From positions 1,798,001 through 1,862,000 of the forward strand of contig CP145410.1 in NCBI GenBank assembly GCA_036867785.1: a stretch of 64,000 nucleotides of DNA. The letters are read 5' to 3'. The translations under genes and the position numbers were made by a program. Source of the DNA: Plasmodiophora brassicae (taxonomy: Eukaryota; Endomyxa: Phytomyxea; Phytomyxea; Plasmodiophorida). Below are positions 46,510 to 57,203 of the stretch, in pieces. The notes beneath the pieces were generated by a model, which saw nothing but the letters and a program-made list of their open reading frames with translations, was not told the DNA's origin and ran no database searches. How positions within the stretch are numbered: position 1 is the first letter of the stretch; each line of letters opens with the position of its first letter.

Positions 46510-47594
46510 ATGTCGTCGTCGTCGGCACCGGCGCCCATGCCCGCAGGCCTAGCGAACTCGCTGCTGATCCTGGGCATTGGCGCCTGCATCGTGTGGTAAT
46601 ACGGGGCTGTCGCACGCGGGGCACGATGCACACGCGACGTTCGCCGCTGACCGACATCGCAGGGCGTGCTCGCTGACGTGGCGCTATAAGATGACGGCCA
46701 TGCTGCGATACGGGTTCGAGGATCGACAGGTCCAGAGCAGCGCGACGTCGGGCAGGGCGATCGTGCCTGACAACCCAGACAGGTGCTGCGCGTCGACGGC
46801 GCCGCCGACATCATCCTGGAGACGGATGCGGCCATACGCGCGTCGCAGGTGACCTCCATCATGCGGCAGACGTCCGCCCGGGACGTCGAGGCGAGCCGTG
46901 TCCCCGTCGCCCAGCTCGTCGCCCGCGTCGACCTGGTCGCCTTCGACAAGCCGTCGCCAGGCGAGCTCCGCGTCACCGCCGTTGCAACGGAACCCTTCAC
47001 CGTGGTCGTCCACGCCATGTAAGACGCGAGGCGCGCGCCCGGTGCGACCCGCTCAGCGCTCGCGTTGGTAGGGGCGCGGAACAGGTCCGCTCGCTGTTCG
47101 ATGGGAGGGACGCGGCCGGCGCCGTTCAGGCCCGGGCGAAACGCGGCACCCAGCACCGGTTCCCGGCCATGCCGACGGGCGGCCACGTCGTGCTGGACGC
47201 TCCCGGGCACGCGCCGAGCGAATCCCTGGTGGTCATCGTCGGGGACGGCCCCGCCTACCACGTCGTCGTGCTCGACGAGGGCGCCGGCAGCGACGCGCCC
47301 GGCGCCGTCGTCGTCGTCCGCGAGCACGTGTTCGTGTCGGGGCGGCAGGTCGTCCACGTCAAGGACGTGTTCGGCGCCGACGAGAACCTCGAGTGCGCCG
47401 TCTGCCTCAGCAACCGGCGCGGCGTCATCCTCCTGCCCTGCATGCACGCCTGCGTCTGCGACGAGTGCAACGCCATGCTGGACCGGTGCCCGGTCTGCCG
47501 GGCGCACATCACCTGCTACCTGGCCGCCGCCGACGACCCGCATGGCGTCCCCGGCAGGCCGCCCATCGATGCCGACGGCAACCACCTGCTGTAA
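46510..47594 (+). CDS. Membrane-anchored RING-finger E3 ligase, MGRN1/CGRRF1-like
   Basis: Four exons, 46510-46595, 46663-46729, 46783-47018 and 47072-47594, sum to 304 codons (303 aa). Introns are 53-67 nt. Residues about 15-35 form a membrane anchor (LLILGIGACIVWACSLTW). A beta-rich region follows that resembles the substrate domain of mahogunin-type ligases. The RING finger runs from about 235 to 275: CAVCLSNRRGVILLPCMHAC, VCDECNAMLDRCPVCRAHI. This C3HC4 pattern with the LPCMHACVC core is the MGRN1/CGRRF1/LUL type. The product is likely a ubiquitin ligase on an internal membrane. It follows the 7TM-RGS gene on the same strand. Confidence 0.85.
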
Positions 47595-47671
47595 CCGACC
47601 CACTGTGCAATACACTGTTGATGGGCGGCGGTGGCCCATGCCAAGCGCACACCGACGCTGAAGCGATGGGC

Positions 47672-50600
47672 CTACAGCTCCATGGCCAGCACGTTCTTCT
47701 GGTTGCCGCGAACCAGGAAGACGGGTGCCGGGACGCCGGACAGGGCGTCGATCCAGGCCAGGTACCGGGCGGGCGCGTACGCCAGGTTGGGGACGGGGAT
47801 CGTGACCAGGGCGGCCAGGCTGCCCGACGAGTACGCCCGGATCATCTCGGCGAAGCACAGGATCTTCAGCGTGCGGTTGTCGAGCGGCTGGCCCGCCGAC
47901 ATCCGGGCGAACCGCTGGATGCCGCCGGGCCTGGGCTGGTACTGCCGCTGGCCGTCCAGCTCGACGGGGATGGCGACCAGCTCGGCGCGGATCCGCAGCT
48001 TGTTCAGCAACCTGGGAGAACGCCGCCCCACGTCTTAGCGCTGGGCGATCACCACACAGGCGGGCACGCGCGACGAAGCCTACTACCCGACCATGCGAGC
48101 GGCGTCGCGTCCCGTCCGCGACACGTCCACCAGCATGATGCGCAGCGACGCCTTCGCCTGCAGGAACTCGGGCGACTTCGTCAGCAGGTACGCCATGAGG
48201 ATCGTCAGGCCGCCGTCGTCGTATATCCACCAGACGTCGACGAACGGCAAACGCCCCTCAACGTCGTCGTCCAGCCTCAGCAATTCTGGGTGCCGGATAA
48301 TGACGACGCCGAGTTCCAGGGCGAACGCGCTCTGAAGAAGCAGAACGTACTGCCTGGCGCGATCACTGCTGTGCCCGTTCCCGCCGAACCAGGATGTCGG
48401 GAAGCCTGGACGACGGGGGCACACGTCAGGCAACGCGGGGGGAGCAACGACGCCGCGCGAAGGCCCACCGAACACAGCAACGTTGGCGCTCAGGTGGGTC
48501 GTGATCCCCGACGACATGACGAGGGACGTGACGCCGCCCGGAAGCGATGGCGCCAGCATGACCTGGGTGAAGCCCCGAACCCCAAGCGATGCGATCCATT
48601 CCGCCAGATCAGCGCGATGTTCACTGTGCTGTGACAGATCGGATAGCCTGGTGAAGAAGGCGCCGCGATCGGACGTCGTCTGCAGCACAGGAATTAGCCA
48701 CGTCGTGCCCACATGGGACGGCGTTCGAAACGCAAACCGTGTCGGTGACGATGACGTTGGCGTACGTTAAGAGGCCCCCGCCCATTCGCAGGTGGTCGGC
48801 AACGCGGACCAAGTCGGGACGGGCGTCTGGTGCACCGCAGAAGACCAGAAAGTTGGGCCTGCGAAGCGCCAAGGGTCATGATCCAACGCCTGGTACCGTT
48901 TGCAAGGCAGCGTTACCTGTACGTCTTCGGCGTCTCCGCCACACGCCGAAGACGCTTCAACGATCGGACAGCGGCCGCTATGGACACAACGTCGGACACG
49001 GATCCCCAGTCCCGGTTCGTTAGCCGCTTCGACCGTGCGGCATACTGGACGAGGGTGGTGTCAGAGCAGTCGACATTCCCAACGGGCACTCCTGCGACGG
49101 TTGCGACCGTCGCACGATACCTTGTAGATCAGGCCGCCGACACACATCGCGAGCACGGTGACGATCGGGTTCACGATGACGGAGGCGATCGCGCAGAGGA
49201 CAACGCCGGCGAGCGCGACCCATTGGTTGTGCCGCCGGAACGACGGGCGCCAGCCTGGCGAATCCGAGACCGACGTCGCGAACACCGCGTAATTGATCAT
49301 CTGACGAAGGCGCCGTCACAACACGTCTGCACACACACACACACACGCATGGCGAGCCTGTACCATGAAGGAGAGCAGGTTCGAGCCCGTGGACAGGCGG
49401 GCGGTGGAGTTCAGAGATCCCAGAAGTATCGGCAAGAAGGCAATGACCGCGAACAGGGTTAAGCATCGAACCCGCACATGGTCGCCTTCCTCAGCGACGG
49501 GCTGCCGCGACGTGAAGATCGGCAACGGTTTGTGCATGAGCGCGTCCAGCCAAGGGAACAACCGGTCAGCGACGATGGCCTGAATCACGCGTGGGCCGAC
49601 AAGAATTAACGTCAGGGCGGACGACAGCGCGGAGGAGTAGATCCCGACGTAGACCAACGGGCCCCAGATCGACACGTCGACCATGATGAGGCGTTGCCTG
49701 ACGAGCCCGTATCCAGCAGGCGTCTGGAAGGCCACATTAGAAACGGCGACGACGTGTTCCGCGCTGCTTTACATCACGGTTGCACGAGGCACCGAGAATC
49801 ACGCCCGCCGCGATGTAGACGGAGGAACTGATGACGATCGAAACGATGGTTCCCTTGGGGAACGCCCTCTCCGGATCCTGCTCACGGGTTCAACGGCTAA
49901 CGTAGGCATCGGTCTCATGCAACACATGCGTTACGCGAAGGTCAACGTAAATGGTTGCCGCGCCAGTGAATCTGAACGAACCAGTGTGTGCCGTCAGCAC
50001 GAGCGCGTACGGAAACCGCATCACATGGGCCTGGCGTTACCCGGTCAGGGCGGGGAAGAACAGCGAGAACATGGACATGAACGTTGCCGCGTCGATGTAG
50101 CTGGGATAGAAGTTCTGCCTGAGAAGCGCCCAGGACGGGCCAGCGAACCCGACCATAGGCTTCGTGGGGCCCCAGAACGCACCGACGAAGACGGATCCGA
50201 TGCCAACGGCAAACAGCGCCAGGAAGGCGGTGCTCGACTTCAAGACACACACAGAGGATTAGCGTGACGTTCGTCCCCCCGCGTGCGACAACGCGTGCGC
50301 TGACCTTGACGATCAAGTTGACCCCGATGCTCGCCAGGCCGAGGAGAACCAGGAAGGCGAGGGCGCCGATCAGCTGGACGTCCCAGCCGGAGCTCGTCAG
50401 GTGCCATGCGGGATCGTACTCGGACTACACGGATCAGGGCGTCAAACGTGACGACGTTGCTGAAACGGGTTCGGGTCGCTGACCTGCATTTGCGATATGA
50501 ACGACTCGGCGAACGCGACGACGAAGATGGCCACGTCCGTGGCGGCACTGACAACCAGCAGGACGCCAATGGCGGCGCCGAATTTCGGCCCCAACGACCT

Positions 50601-51376
50601 CGATATCCTGCGAAGACGTGCGCCCGTCAAACCACCTGCGACCGGGACGACGCCAACCAACGAACAGGTAGTAGATGCCACCGGCATGTGGGACGCCGTT
50701 CGTCGCGATAGCTGACAGGGACAGCGCCGTTATCAACGTGATGCAGGTGCCGGCCAGAACTCTGCAATTAGCGTCGGTGAGACGGGGCTCGGCAAACGTC
50801 GCAGGAGCAACGAGCGCGCAGGGCGTACAGGGCGCATCCCGGGCCAATGCCGGCGACGCCGAACACGACGCCGAGTTGGATGAAGACGGTGCCGCCGAAG
50901 ATCTGCATCAGGTTCCTGCAGATGACGCCGTCCCACATGCCGAACAGGTTCCTGGCGGGCGCCCGCCCCGTGTCAACGGACGCCCGGCGTCTGGCCATTT
51001 CGGCGGGCACGGGTCGTGGGCCGAACAGGAGCGCCTCGATGGTGGGGCGCGCCCGCACCGTCATGTAGGTCGCCAGGTCCGGCGACGGATCCACCGCCCA
51101 CGACGACGCTGTCGACGCGGACGCCGCCTGCGCAGGTTCGAACACATCCGGCAGCGACACGCCGGTGGGCGACCGGCTGCCGATCTTCCTCACCGTCCTC
51201 AGCTGGTCGCCGCGCGCCGACCCCGACGACAGGTCGACGAGCGTGACGCCGGCGTCCTTGCCCGGCGGGCGACCCTCGCCCGTCGCCCACCGCGACGGCG
51301 CCGTTGCCGCCCGCAACAGGTACGCGCCGACGTCGCTGGTCGACACGGGCCGCCTGCGACGCCGATCCCCGTCCAT
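47672..51376 (-). CDS. SLC12-family cation-chloride cotransporter
   Basis: Fourteen exons: 51376-50829, 50761-50666, 50607-50484, 50424-50305, 50237-50041, 49971-49935, 49877-49773, 49723-49364, 49300-49121, 49044-48917, 48858-48738, 48679-48469, 48405-48092 and 47998-47672. They sum to 956 codons (955 aa). Family signatures form at the joins: ALSLSAIATNGVPHAGG, YYL+ISRSLGPKFGAAIG, TG+FTGAATIYVDLR+DPERAFPKGT, SIWGPLVYVGIYSSALSSAL, and NFLVFCGAPDARPDLV in the cytoplasmic tail. The protein couples K or Na movement to chloride across the plasma membrane and sets cell volume. Exon 6 is only 37 nt. The last intron (93 nt) is longer than the rest and its acceptor (AACAAG) is weak. The tail ends with VFLVRGNQKNVLAMEL, like the VLLVRGGGSEVITIYS end of KCCs. 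Confidence 0.9.
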
Positions 51377-51561
51377 CACCGCGGCATTCCACTTACGGCG
51401 TAAGTTGCGGCCCCCGTCCCCCCGACCCGATCCCGTGCCGTCACGTGGGACGACGCCGCACCGCCACCGTAAATAGAACGCATTTTTTGCGCCATGTGAC
51501 CAGGTTTCTGGCCGGGTCTCCCCCAATCCACCACGAGTACTGTATATACATTGAGGAAGGC

Positions 51562-52636
51562 CTACGGCGACGATCCGGCGTCGCCTGGCTGGACGAGGTT
51601 CGCTCTGACGGACGAGGCCGTGGCGCGGCACGACCTGCGCGAACGATTCAGCGCACGACGTATGGCGCGGCAACTGCCCGCGAACGAATATGCATACGCG
51701 TCGATGCGCTCCTGGTCGAGATGGGCGACGCGGGGCAGAACGTGGCGAGTGGCGACGGCGACGTCGTTGGCGAACGTGCTGATGGCGGCAGGGTCGTCGT
51801 TGACCGGGCGGTACGCGATGATCGATTCGGAGCGGAACGCGCGTTTGAGTTTGGCAACCGGGACGGACGCCTGCATCGAGTACAGGATGGCGGTCCCGGG
51901 TAGGCATCGGCGACAGTCGCGGGCGACCGTGTTGACCTGGTGCGGCAGGACGCACAGGAACACCAGCTGGCACTGGCTCAGGACCTACACACTCATCGTG
52001 CTGTGAGATTGGGGTGTAGGCAGGTCGCACCGATAGTTGACAACCTTGGCGTTGTTGTGTACAGCGGGGACGACTGTAACGGCATCTGGGCGTCGTGTGG
52101 ACACCATGATCTGCCGACGGGGAACGCCGGCATCGCATAGCGCCGCCAGCAGGGCACCGCCCATCATTCCGCAACCGATCAGGCCGATCTTCAACGGGGG
52201 CGCTGCCCAATGCTTCAGCAGCGCCAGCGCCATCTGCCGGCATTGCCTGGGTAGGACAGCGTCAGCTTCGCGCCCGTCATCGGACAGCTGGGCGGCGTAA
52301 CCTGATCATGTCCGACTTGAAGGCCATCAGCAGATCGAACGCCTTCGCGATGCGTTCGTTGGACGCGAACATGTCCACATCGATGCGCAGTGCATCGTTC
52401 TTGGCGTCGGACGCTGCTGACGGCGCTTCTTCACCCACGACGTCCGTCACCTCGACCTTCGCCACAGTGACGGGTGCCGGCATCCCATCAACATCGCCAT
52501 CGGCGTCAACGTCGTCGTCGTCGTCGTCAAGTGCCGGGCGCCGTGTCGGCACAGGAAACGGGCGAGCCGCCGCCGCTTCCAGGTTCAGGAACAGGTCGGC
52601 GATGATATCATCGTCGTCACCCGCGGCTCCCTCCAT
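51562..52636 (-). CDS. P5CR/NOXRED1-like NAD(P)-dependent oxidoreductase
   Basis: Three exons, 52636-52302, about 52246-52045 and 51984-51562, give about 319 aa. The N-terminal 110 residues are acidic and disordered, with a helical end (RIAKAFDLLMAFKSDMI). The Rossmann fold begins at LKIGLIGCGMMGGALLAAL, as in pyrroline-5-carboxylate reductase. It continues with MVSTRRPD, HNNAKV, and across intron 2 LVFLCVLPHQV and AILYSMQASVPVAKLK. The acidic leader, FLCVLP and ILYSxxxSVPxxxLK resemble NOXRED1 rather than true proline-synthesis P5CR, so the substrate is uncertain. The donor of intron 2 could be either of two GT sites three bases apart. Confidence 0.8.
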
Positions 52637-53096
52637 GACGTACGCGGGATCCCGATCGATCGTGGCCGTATTATTAAGGCGTCTAGAACACGCTACCCCT
52701 CCCGGAGGGACGTTTCCGGCCTGTCGCCGTCACCGGTCGGTCTGTCCAGATGGGATCTGCGGCAGAGGTTCTTCCTGGTGCTGCGCGAGCGTGACCTCGG
52801 CGGACGAGTCTTGACGTACGCTGCTGAGGAAAGGAACGCTGACGGACGACGACGTCGCGGGGGTGGTTCGCTGGACGCAGACGTCGTCGAACGGGAGGCT
52901 TGGCGCATGAACTTTCCCTGATCGGCGGCACGCTGCGCGAAGTCGGATGCACCAACAGGCACGCAAACGACGTCGTCATAATGTCCATCGAGCTCGCCGC
53001 GCTGATGAACGGGCGACGGGGCGATCATGTCGTCCAGTGATTCGCGTCGCTCGTTGGTCAGCTGGTAGCAGCACCCTACAGGTACCGTAGTTTCAC
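52637..53096. other. Spacer holding the left copy of a diverged direct repeat
   Basis: No gene is called. Bases about 52820-52970 are similar to 56780-56935 (see repeats). Confidence 0.5.
52820..52970 (+). repeat. Diverged direct repeat, left copy
   Basis: Shares blocks such as GGCGGCACGCTGCGCGAAG and ACGACGTCGCGG in the same order and spacing with 56780-56935. Both copies read GGTLRE-GC on the plus strand. They flank the transposon and the 631-aa orphan gene. Each may be a decayed piece of an unidentified repeat or gene. Confidence 0.6.
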
Positions 53097-54255
53097 ATGA
53101 ACAATCCCCCCAAATGTTTCTGCGCGCAGTTTTTGCGCCAGTCGAGTACGATACCGACGTCGGAGGGAGAACGGGCGCGGAAGAGCAGGCGATGCGTCTG
53201 GACGGTCAAGCAGAAGGGATCCCTTGTGCGCGAGTCGTTCGGGGGCACAGTTAAAGACACGGCTCGTAAGTACGTCGACATTTCGTCGGAACAAATACGG
53301 GACTGGCGCCGTAATGTCATGGGATCCGACAACGAAACGATCGAATCGTCTGATGAGGATGGAGCGCCGGTGAGCTTCAAACCCTTCCGTCGCAAGACGT
53401 CTGTACGTAAAACCCGATCGCATGGGCGTGCCTCCAGCTTGCTGGTCGCTGTCCAGGAAACTATCGAAGCGCGAGTCATCGAGCTTGAGGCGCTGGACGT
53501 TAATATCAACGTCCGGTCCATCTACTTGTACGCCAAAGGGTCAGGCCGGTGTCTGTATTATGCGTTCCAGTATTTGTAACCGAGTTTGCTAGGGCGTTCC
53601 CAGAGTTTGCCGAATCTGCGACCAATGAGAAGACGGCGGAACAGAACATCCGGCGCTTTCTGAACAACAACGGAACGCTGGTGACACGACGGTACACCCG
53701 CACCGCTCAGAACACGCGACACAACGAGGCGGTTGTTCAGGAGTACGTCTAGGTCACAAAGGACCTCATTGACGTGCTCGGAATCCGTGATCCTCGCTTG
53801 GTGTTCAACATGGATGAGACACCAATGCCCTTCGATATGTCGAAGGCATGGACTCTTGCGAGAAAGGGCAGCAGAACAGTTCCCTGTAAGACCACCAGCA
53901 ACGCCAATTCATCCATGTTGAACACCAAGCGAGGATCACGGATTCCGAGCATGTCAATGAGGTCCTTTGTGACCTTGACGTACTCCTGAACAACCGCCTC
54001 GTTGTGTCGCGTGTTCTGAGCGGTGCGGGTGTACCGTCGTGTCACCAGCGTTCCGTTGTTGTTCAGAAAGCGCCGGATTTTCTGTTCCGCCGTCTTCTCA
54101 TTGGTCACAGATTCGGCAAACTCTGGGAACGCCCTAGCAAACTCGGTTACAAATACTGGAACGCATAATACAGACACCGGCCAGACCCTTCGGCGTACAA
54201 GTAGACTCATGTCCTGGCGAGCGTCACTGCCGTCACTCACACGATCAGAACGCAA
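53097..54255. mobile_element. Rearranged DDE (pogo/Tigger-like) DNA transposon
   Basis: The plus strand at 53097-53579 encodes 160 aa with a helix-turn-helix pattern near its start (WTVKQKGSLVRESFGGTVKD, DISSEQIRDWRRN), as in pogo/CENP-B-type transposases. From 53549 a second frame continues (FVTEFARAFPEFAES..., broken by a stop at 53750). The block at 53774-53912 carries VFNMDETPMPF...TLARKG, the typical first-Asp strand of DDE_1 endonucleases. Bases 53521-53817 are then repeated in reverse orientation at 53909-54206 with few changes. The minus strand therefore encodes the same segment (ORF 53749-54255), there with VFNMDE. The element is not intact: the catalytic C-terminal part is absent and the coding frames are split. 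No terminal inverted repeats were identified. Confidence 0.75.
53521..54206. repeat. Near-perfect palindrome inside the transposon (arms about 297 bp, spacer 91 bp)
   Basis: The left arm is 53521-53817 and the right arm 53909-54206. Only scattered substitutions separate them, so the inverted duplication is recent. Both arms encode part of the transposase. Confidence 0.85.
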
Positions 54256-54327
54256 TCCTCCTGGAAATGAGTCGTGTTTATTAGCTCCAAGATCGCTCGC
54301 CGCTGGAGTACGTCATTGGTGAAACGC

Positions 54328-56223
54328 CTAGGCGATGGTCGACGTCTGGTGCAGCAACGCAGCAGATTCCGACAGCTGGCCGTCGACGAACTTGCTCAGC
54401 TGGGCATAGAAATTTGCCGGCACAAACGTTCGGAGGAAGTCAGCGACGCGGGCATCGAAATTCTCCCAGTTGACAATCGGGCCGTATTTCATAACGAGGC
54501 CGTAAATCGGGCACTTGTTCAACGCCTGGAGACGAAAGCCAACGTCGAGTACGGAGAACAGCTTGTGAAGCGCATTCACGTTCTTCGTTTCGAACGCCCG
54601 GCATACGGCACTGCCGGTAACGAACTCTTCAGGTCCACCGTCCCGCGACAGCAATTCATCCAGCAGCGGCTCGTATACGACGTCATCGTCGCTGCCTCTC
54701 CAGCTGTCCAGCACCAGATGTGCCAGACTGTCGAGGTCGGGTGACCTGCTTCTGTCCAGGATCGCGCTCAGAGCTGGGCGGCCCAAGAACTCTGCCAGCC
54801 TGGGAAACTTGGAAAACCATCCCCTCCTACCACGTTGTAGCAGGTGTTCGTCGAGGTGCTTCTTCAGTAAACGGGACACGGCAGGGCGCCCGGCGTTCGC
54901 GACCAGGGCGTCCATTACTGGATAATACTCACGCGACGTCACGACATCCAGGACGAACCGGCTCATAAAGTCGCCACCTGACCACTTCACGTCCTCGTCG
55001 TCCACGATTTCAGCTCCGAGATGCTTGATCAGGAAGATGACGTCCGCAACCGGCATCTGCTCGATTGGAAGCCAACGGGAGGCTTGCCTCGCGAACGTCG
55101 CCACAGGCATCGTTGACGATACCACCGTGTTGAAAATCGATTCCAGCCATCCGCCATCACCTTGGGGATCCGCACCCCTGATCCCGTCCTTGAAGTATTC
55201 AGTGTAAATAATCCTCGTAAGCGCGACCGCGTCGAATTCGTGCTTCAGCGGCCTGACTATCGCTGCCGGGGTCAGCGTAGGGTCTGGATAATAGTCATAC
55301 GCCAACCACCAATGCTCCTGGAACCAAAGTAGGGCATCTGCGCCGAGGTTCACGATGTCGGCTAGGGCCTTGCGATCCTGAAGCAGCTTAGGCAGGACAA
55401 TTGGACGGCCTCCGCCCACATTTCGAATATCGTCGTCCCCGTCGTTGACGGCATTGATGTCGCCACCGTGCTCGACGTAGAACCTGAGGAACCGGACGCC
55501 GTGTGTGGCGACCACCTGCCAGGGACGCCGAGACACAGCTAGGCGCACGAACCGGGCGTGCTCGGGAGCCTTCTCGTCGACCAGATGAAGCGCTCGCTTG
55601 GTAATGTCGTCGTTGACGTCATAGCGTTCGCCGCCGTACATCTCATCGTGCGGTCCCGCACGGTCGAGAAGTTCCAGACCCTTTTCAATAACCTCGCAAG
55701 CGTCGTCGTATTCAGAGAAGTGAATGTTACAGCTTAGAAGATGTTCAAGGACATCAACAGCGACCTGGCGGTGCTCGGCAGTGAAATGGAACAAATCGGT
55801 GGCGTGACGCAGAACCGTGCCGAGAACGAGGCCTCCTGGGACGCCCCAGTTGACAACTGCCCGTTCCAAAGCCTTGTTCACGTTCGGAATCGCGTCGTGG
55901 TGGTCCAGCAGGCGGTTGACGAAGACGATCTGGCGGTGTAGCAGAAACTCTCCAGCGTCCATGGCGCTGCGTGCGGGCGCATCCAACGCTCGGCATTGGG
56001 CGAATAGGTCGGGAAACCGTCCAGCTGGTATAAGCGGATCAAACAGGCTTCGGAACGCCACGATCTTTCTTGCGAACGGCACGAAACGTTGCGACGCCTG
56101 GGAAAGCGCATGCGCCGTTGCAATGTCGATGTGCGGGGCGAGGTGTGCGTCAAAGTGATCAATAATGGAGGCGAATTGTGAGGCGGCTGAGTTCTGGACG
56201 TCGTCTCCGCTGGGGGCGGCCAT
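54328..56223 (-). CDS. 631-aa orphan protein
   Basis: Single exon, 631 aa, intronless among intron-rich neighbours. It has no signal peptide or membrane span. The sequence is helical with many aspartates and tryptophan/tyrosine-rich spots (ALLWFQEHWWLAYDYYPD). Segments such as TRFLRFYVEHGGDINAVND-like VRFLRFYVEHGGDINAVND and VSRLLKKHLDEHLL suggest degenerate ankyrin or helical-repeat units. I do not recognise a family. It sits between the transposon and the right copy of a direct repeat, in the accessory-looking part of the window, and may belong to a lineage-specific multigene family. Confidence 0.65.
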   Translation of the reverse strand: MAAPSGDDVQNSAASQFASIIDHFDAHLAPHIDIATAHALSQASQRFVPFARKIVAFRSLFDPLIPAGRFPDLFAQCRALDAPARSAMDAGEFLLHRQIVFVNRLLDHHDAIPNVNKALERAVVNWGVPGGLVLGTVLRHATDLFHFTAEHRQVAVDVLEHLLSCNIHFSEYDDACEVIEKGLELLDRAGPHDEMYGGERYDVNDDITKRALHLVDEKAPEHARFVRLAVSRRPWQVVATHGVRFLRFYVEHGGDINAVNDGDDDIRNVGGGRPIVLPKLLQDRKALADIVNLGADALLWFQEHWWLAYDYYPDPTLTPAAIVRPLKHEFDAVALTRIIYTEYFKDGIRGADPQGDGGWLESIFNTVVSSTMPVATFARQASRWLPIEQMPVADVIFLIKHLGAEIVDDEDVKWSGGDFMSRFVLDVVTSREYYPVMDALVANAGRPAVSRLLKKHLDEHLLQRGRRGWFSKFPRLAEFLGRPALSAILDRSRSPDLDSLAHLVLDSWRGSDDDVVYEPLLDELLSRDGGPEEFVTGSAVCRAFETKNVNALHKLFSVLDVGFRLQALNKCPIYGLVMKYGPIVNWENFDARVADFLRTFVPANFYAQLSKFVDGQLSESAALLHQTSTIA

Positions 56224-57203
56224 TGACGCGACCTAGCACAGGGCGGCAACAGTACAGGTAGCACGAATCAACATGATGAACTTGATACGATTGAGGAAAT
56301 GCCGACCGATGCGTCGCGCGAACGGACGTCAGGGGAAACCGGCGGAAACGCGGGTCATGATAAGGGCCCCCATCAGGGGGAATTGGCGAATTGCGTCAGT
56401 GGGGAGGCACAGACTAATCGCATTAATCAGACCCTACCGGCGTCGGATTCGGGCTGCTGGTCTTGCCTACGTACAAGGCGCCGGAACGAAACCCGAAGCC
56501 GCCCCGTGCCCGCCGTTGTAGCCCTGACCTTATCAACAGAAGTGGAGCAGCGCGGTGGCAGCAACGTCGATTCGAGCCGAACGCATAGTCACGAGAGACA
56601 CGCATGGACCGAACAGGTGTCGTTGGTGGGACGCTCTTGCTTGTTGCCAATGAAACAGGGCACCGATCGCCAAGCAGTGCCCATCTGGGCAACCCGCGAC
56701 CAACAAGAAACCGTTACAATAAACCATTCGTTCATCTTCAGTATTGTTAACGGGAATCGCGAGCGTTTTACAAGCAAACTCCTTCTGAAGCTACTTGGCC
56801 AACGACGTCGCGGAGGCGATCTGCTGTACGCCAGCGTCGTCAAATGGGAAGGCCTCGCACATGACCTTTTCTGATCGGCCCTTCGGCGGCACGCTGCGCG
56901 AAGCGGGATGCGCCAGCAAACAGGCACACGCGCTACCTGCCTTCGTCTGGCCGTCATTACTGAGTTGACTGTGCGCGCTTCGACATCGCAGCGAACGTGC
57001 GCCTGCCGAGCCCTTCCATTACACAACGCTACCGGCGATTACTCGGTGCTTCGCGATCTGGATTCGTGGCGCCGCCCCAGCTCCCCTGATTTCGTGTCGA
57101 GCCCGGCTCTTCGCCAACCAGATAGCAGTCGCCGCCCGGCGAAAACGTTGGGTTGGGCCGCCCTCAACGCCCAGTCAGTTGTTATAGGTACGTCGTGTAC
57201 TAC
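56224..57203. other. About 1 kb without a convincing gene
   Basis: A plus-strand frame at 56299-56874 (191 aa) is open but has no family features. It ends inside the right copy of the direct repeat. It could be a degraded gene; I do not call it. Confidence 0.35.
56780..56935 (+). repeat. Diverged direct repeat, right copy
   Basis: Partner of 52820-52970, about 4 kb away in the same orientation. Confidence 0.6.

Noticed and set aside
45813-48230. An 805-residue minus-strand frame
   Set aside because: It is the antisense shadow of the RGS and RING genes plus an out-of-frame part of the SLC12 gene; composition is Arg/Ala/Pro-rich noise typical of GC-rich shadows.
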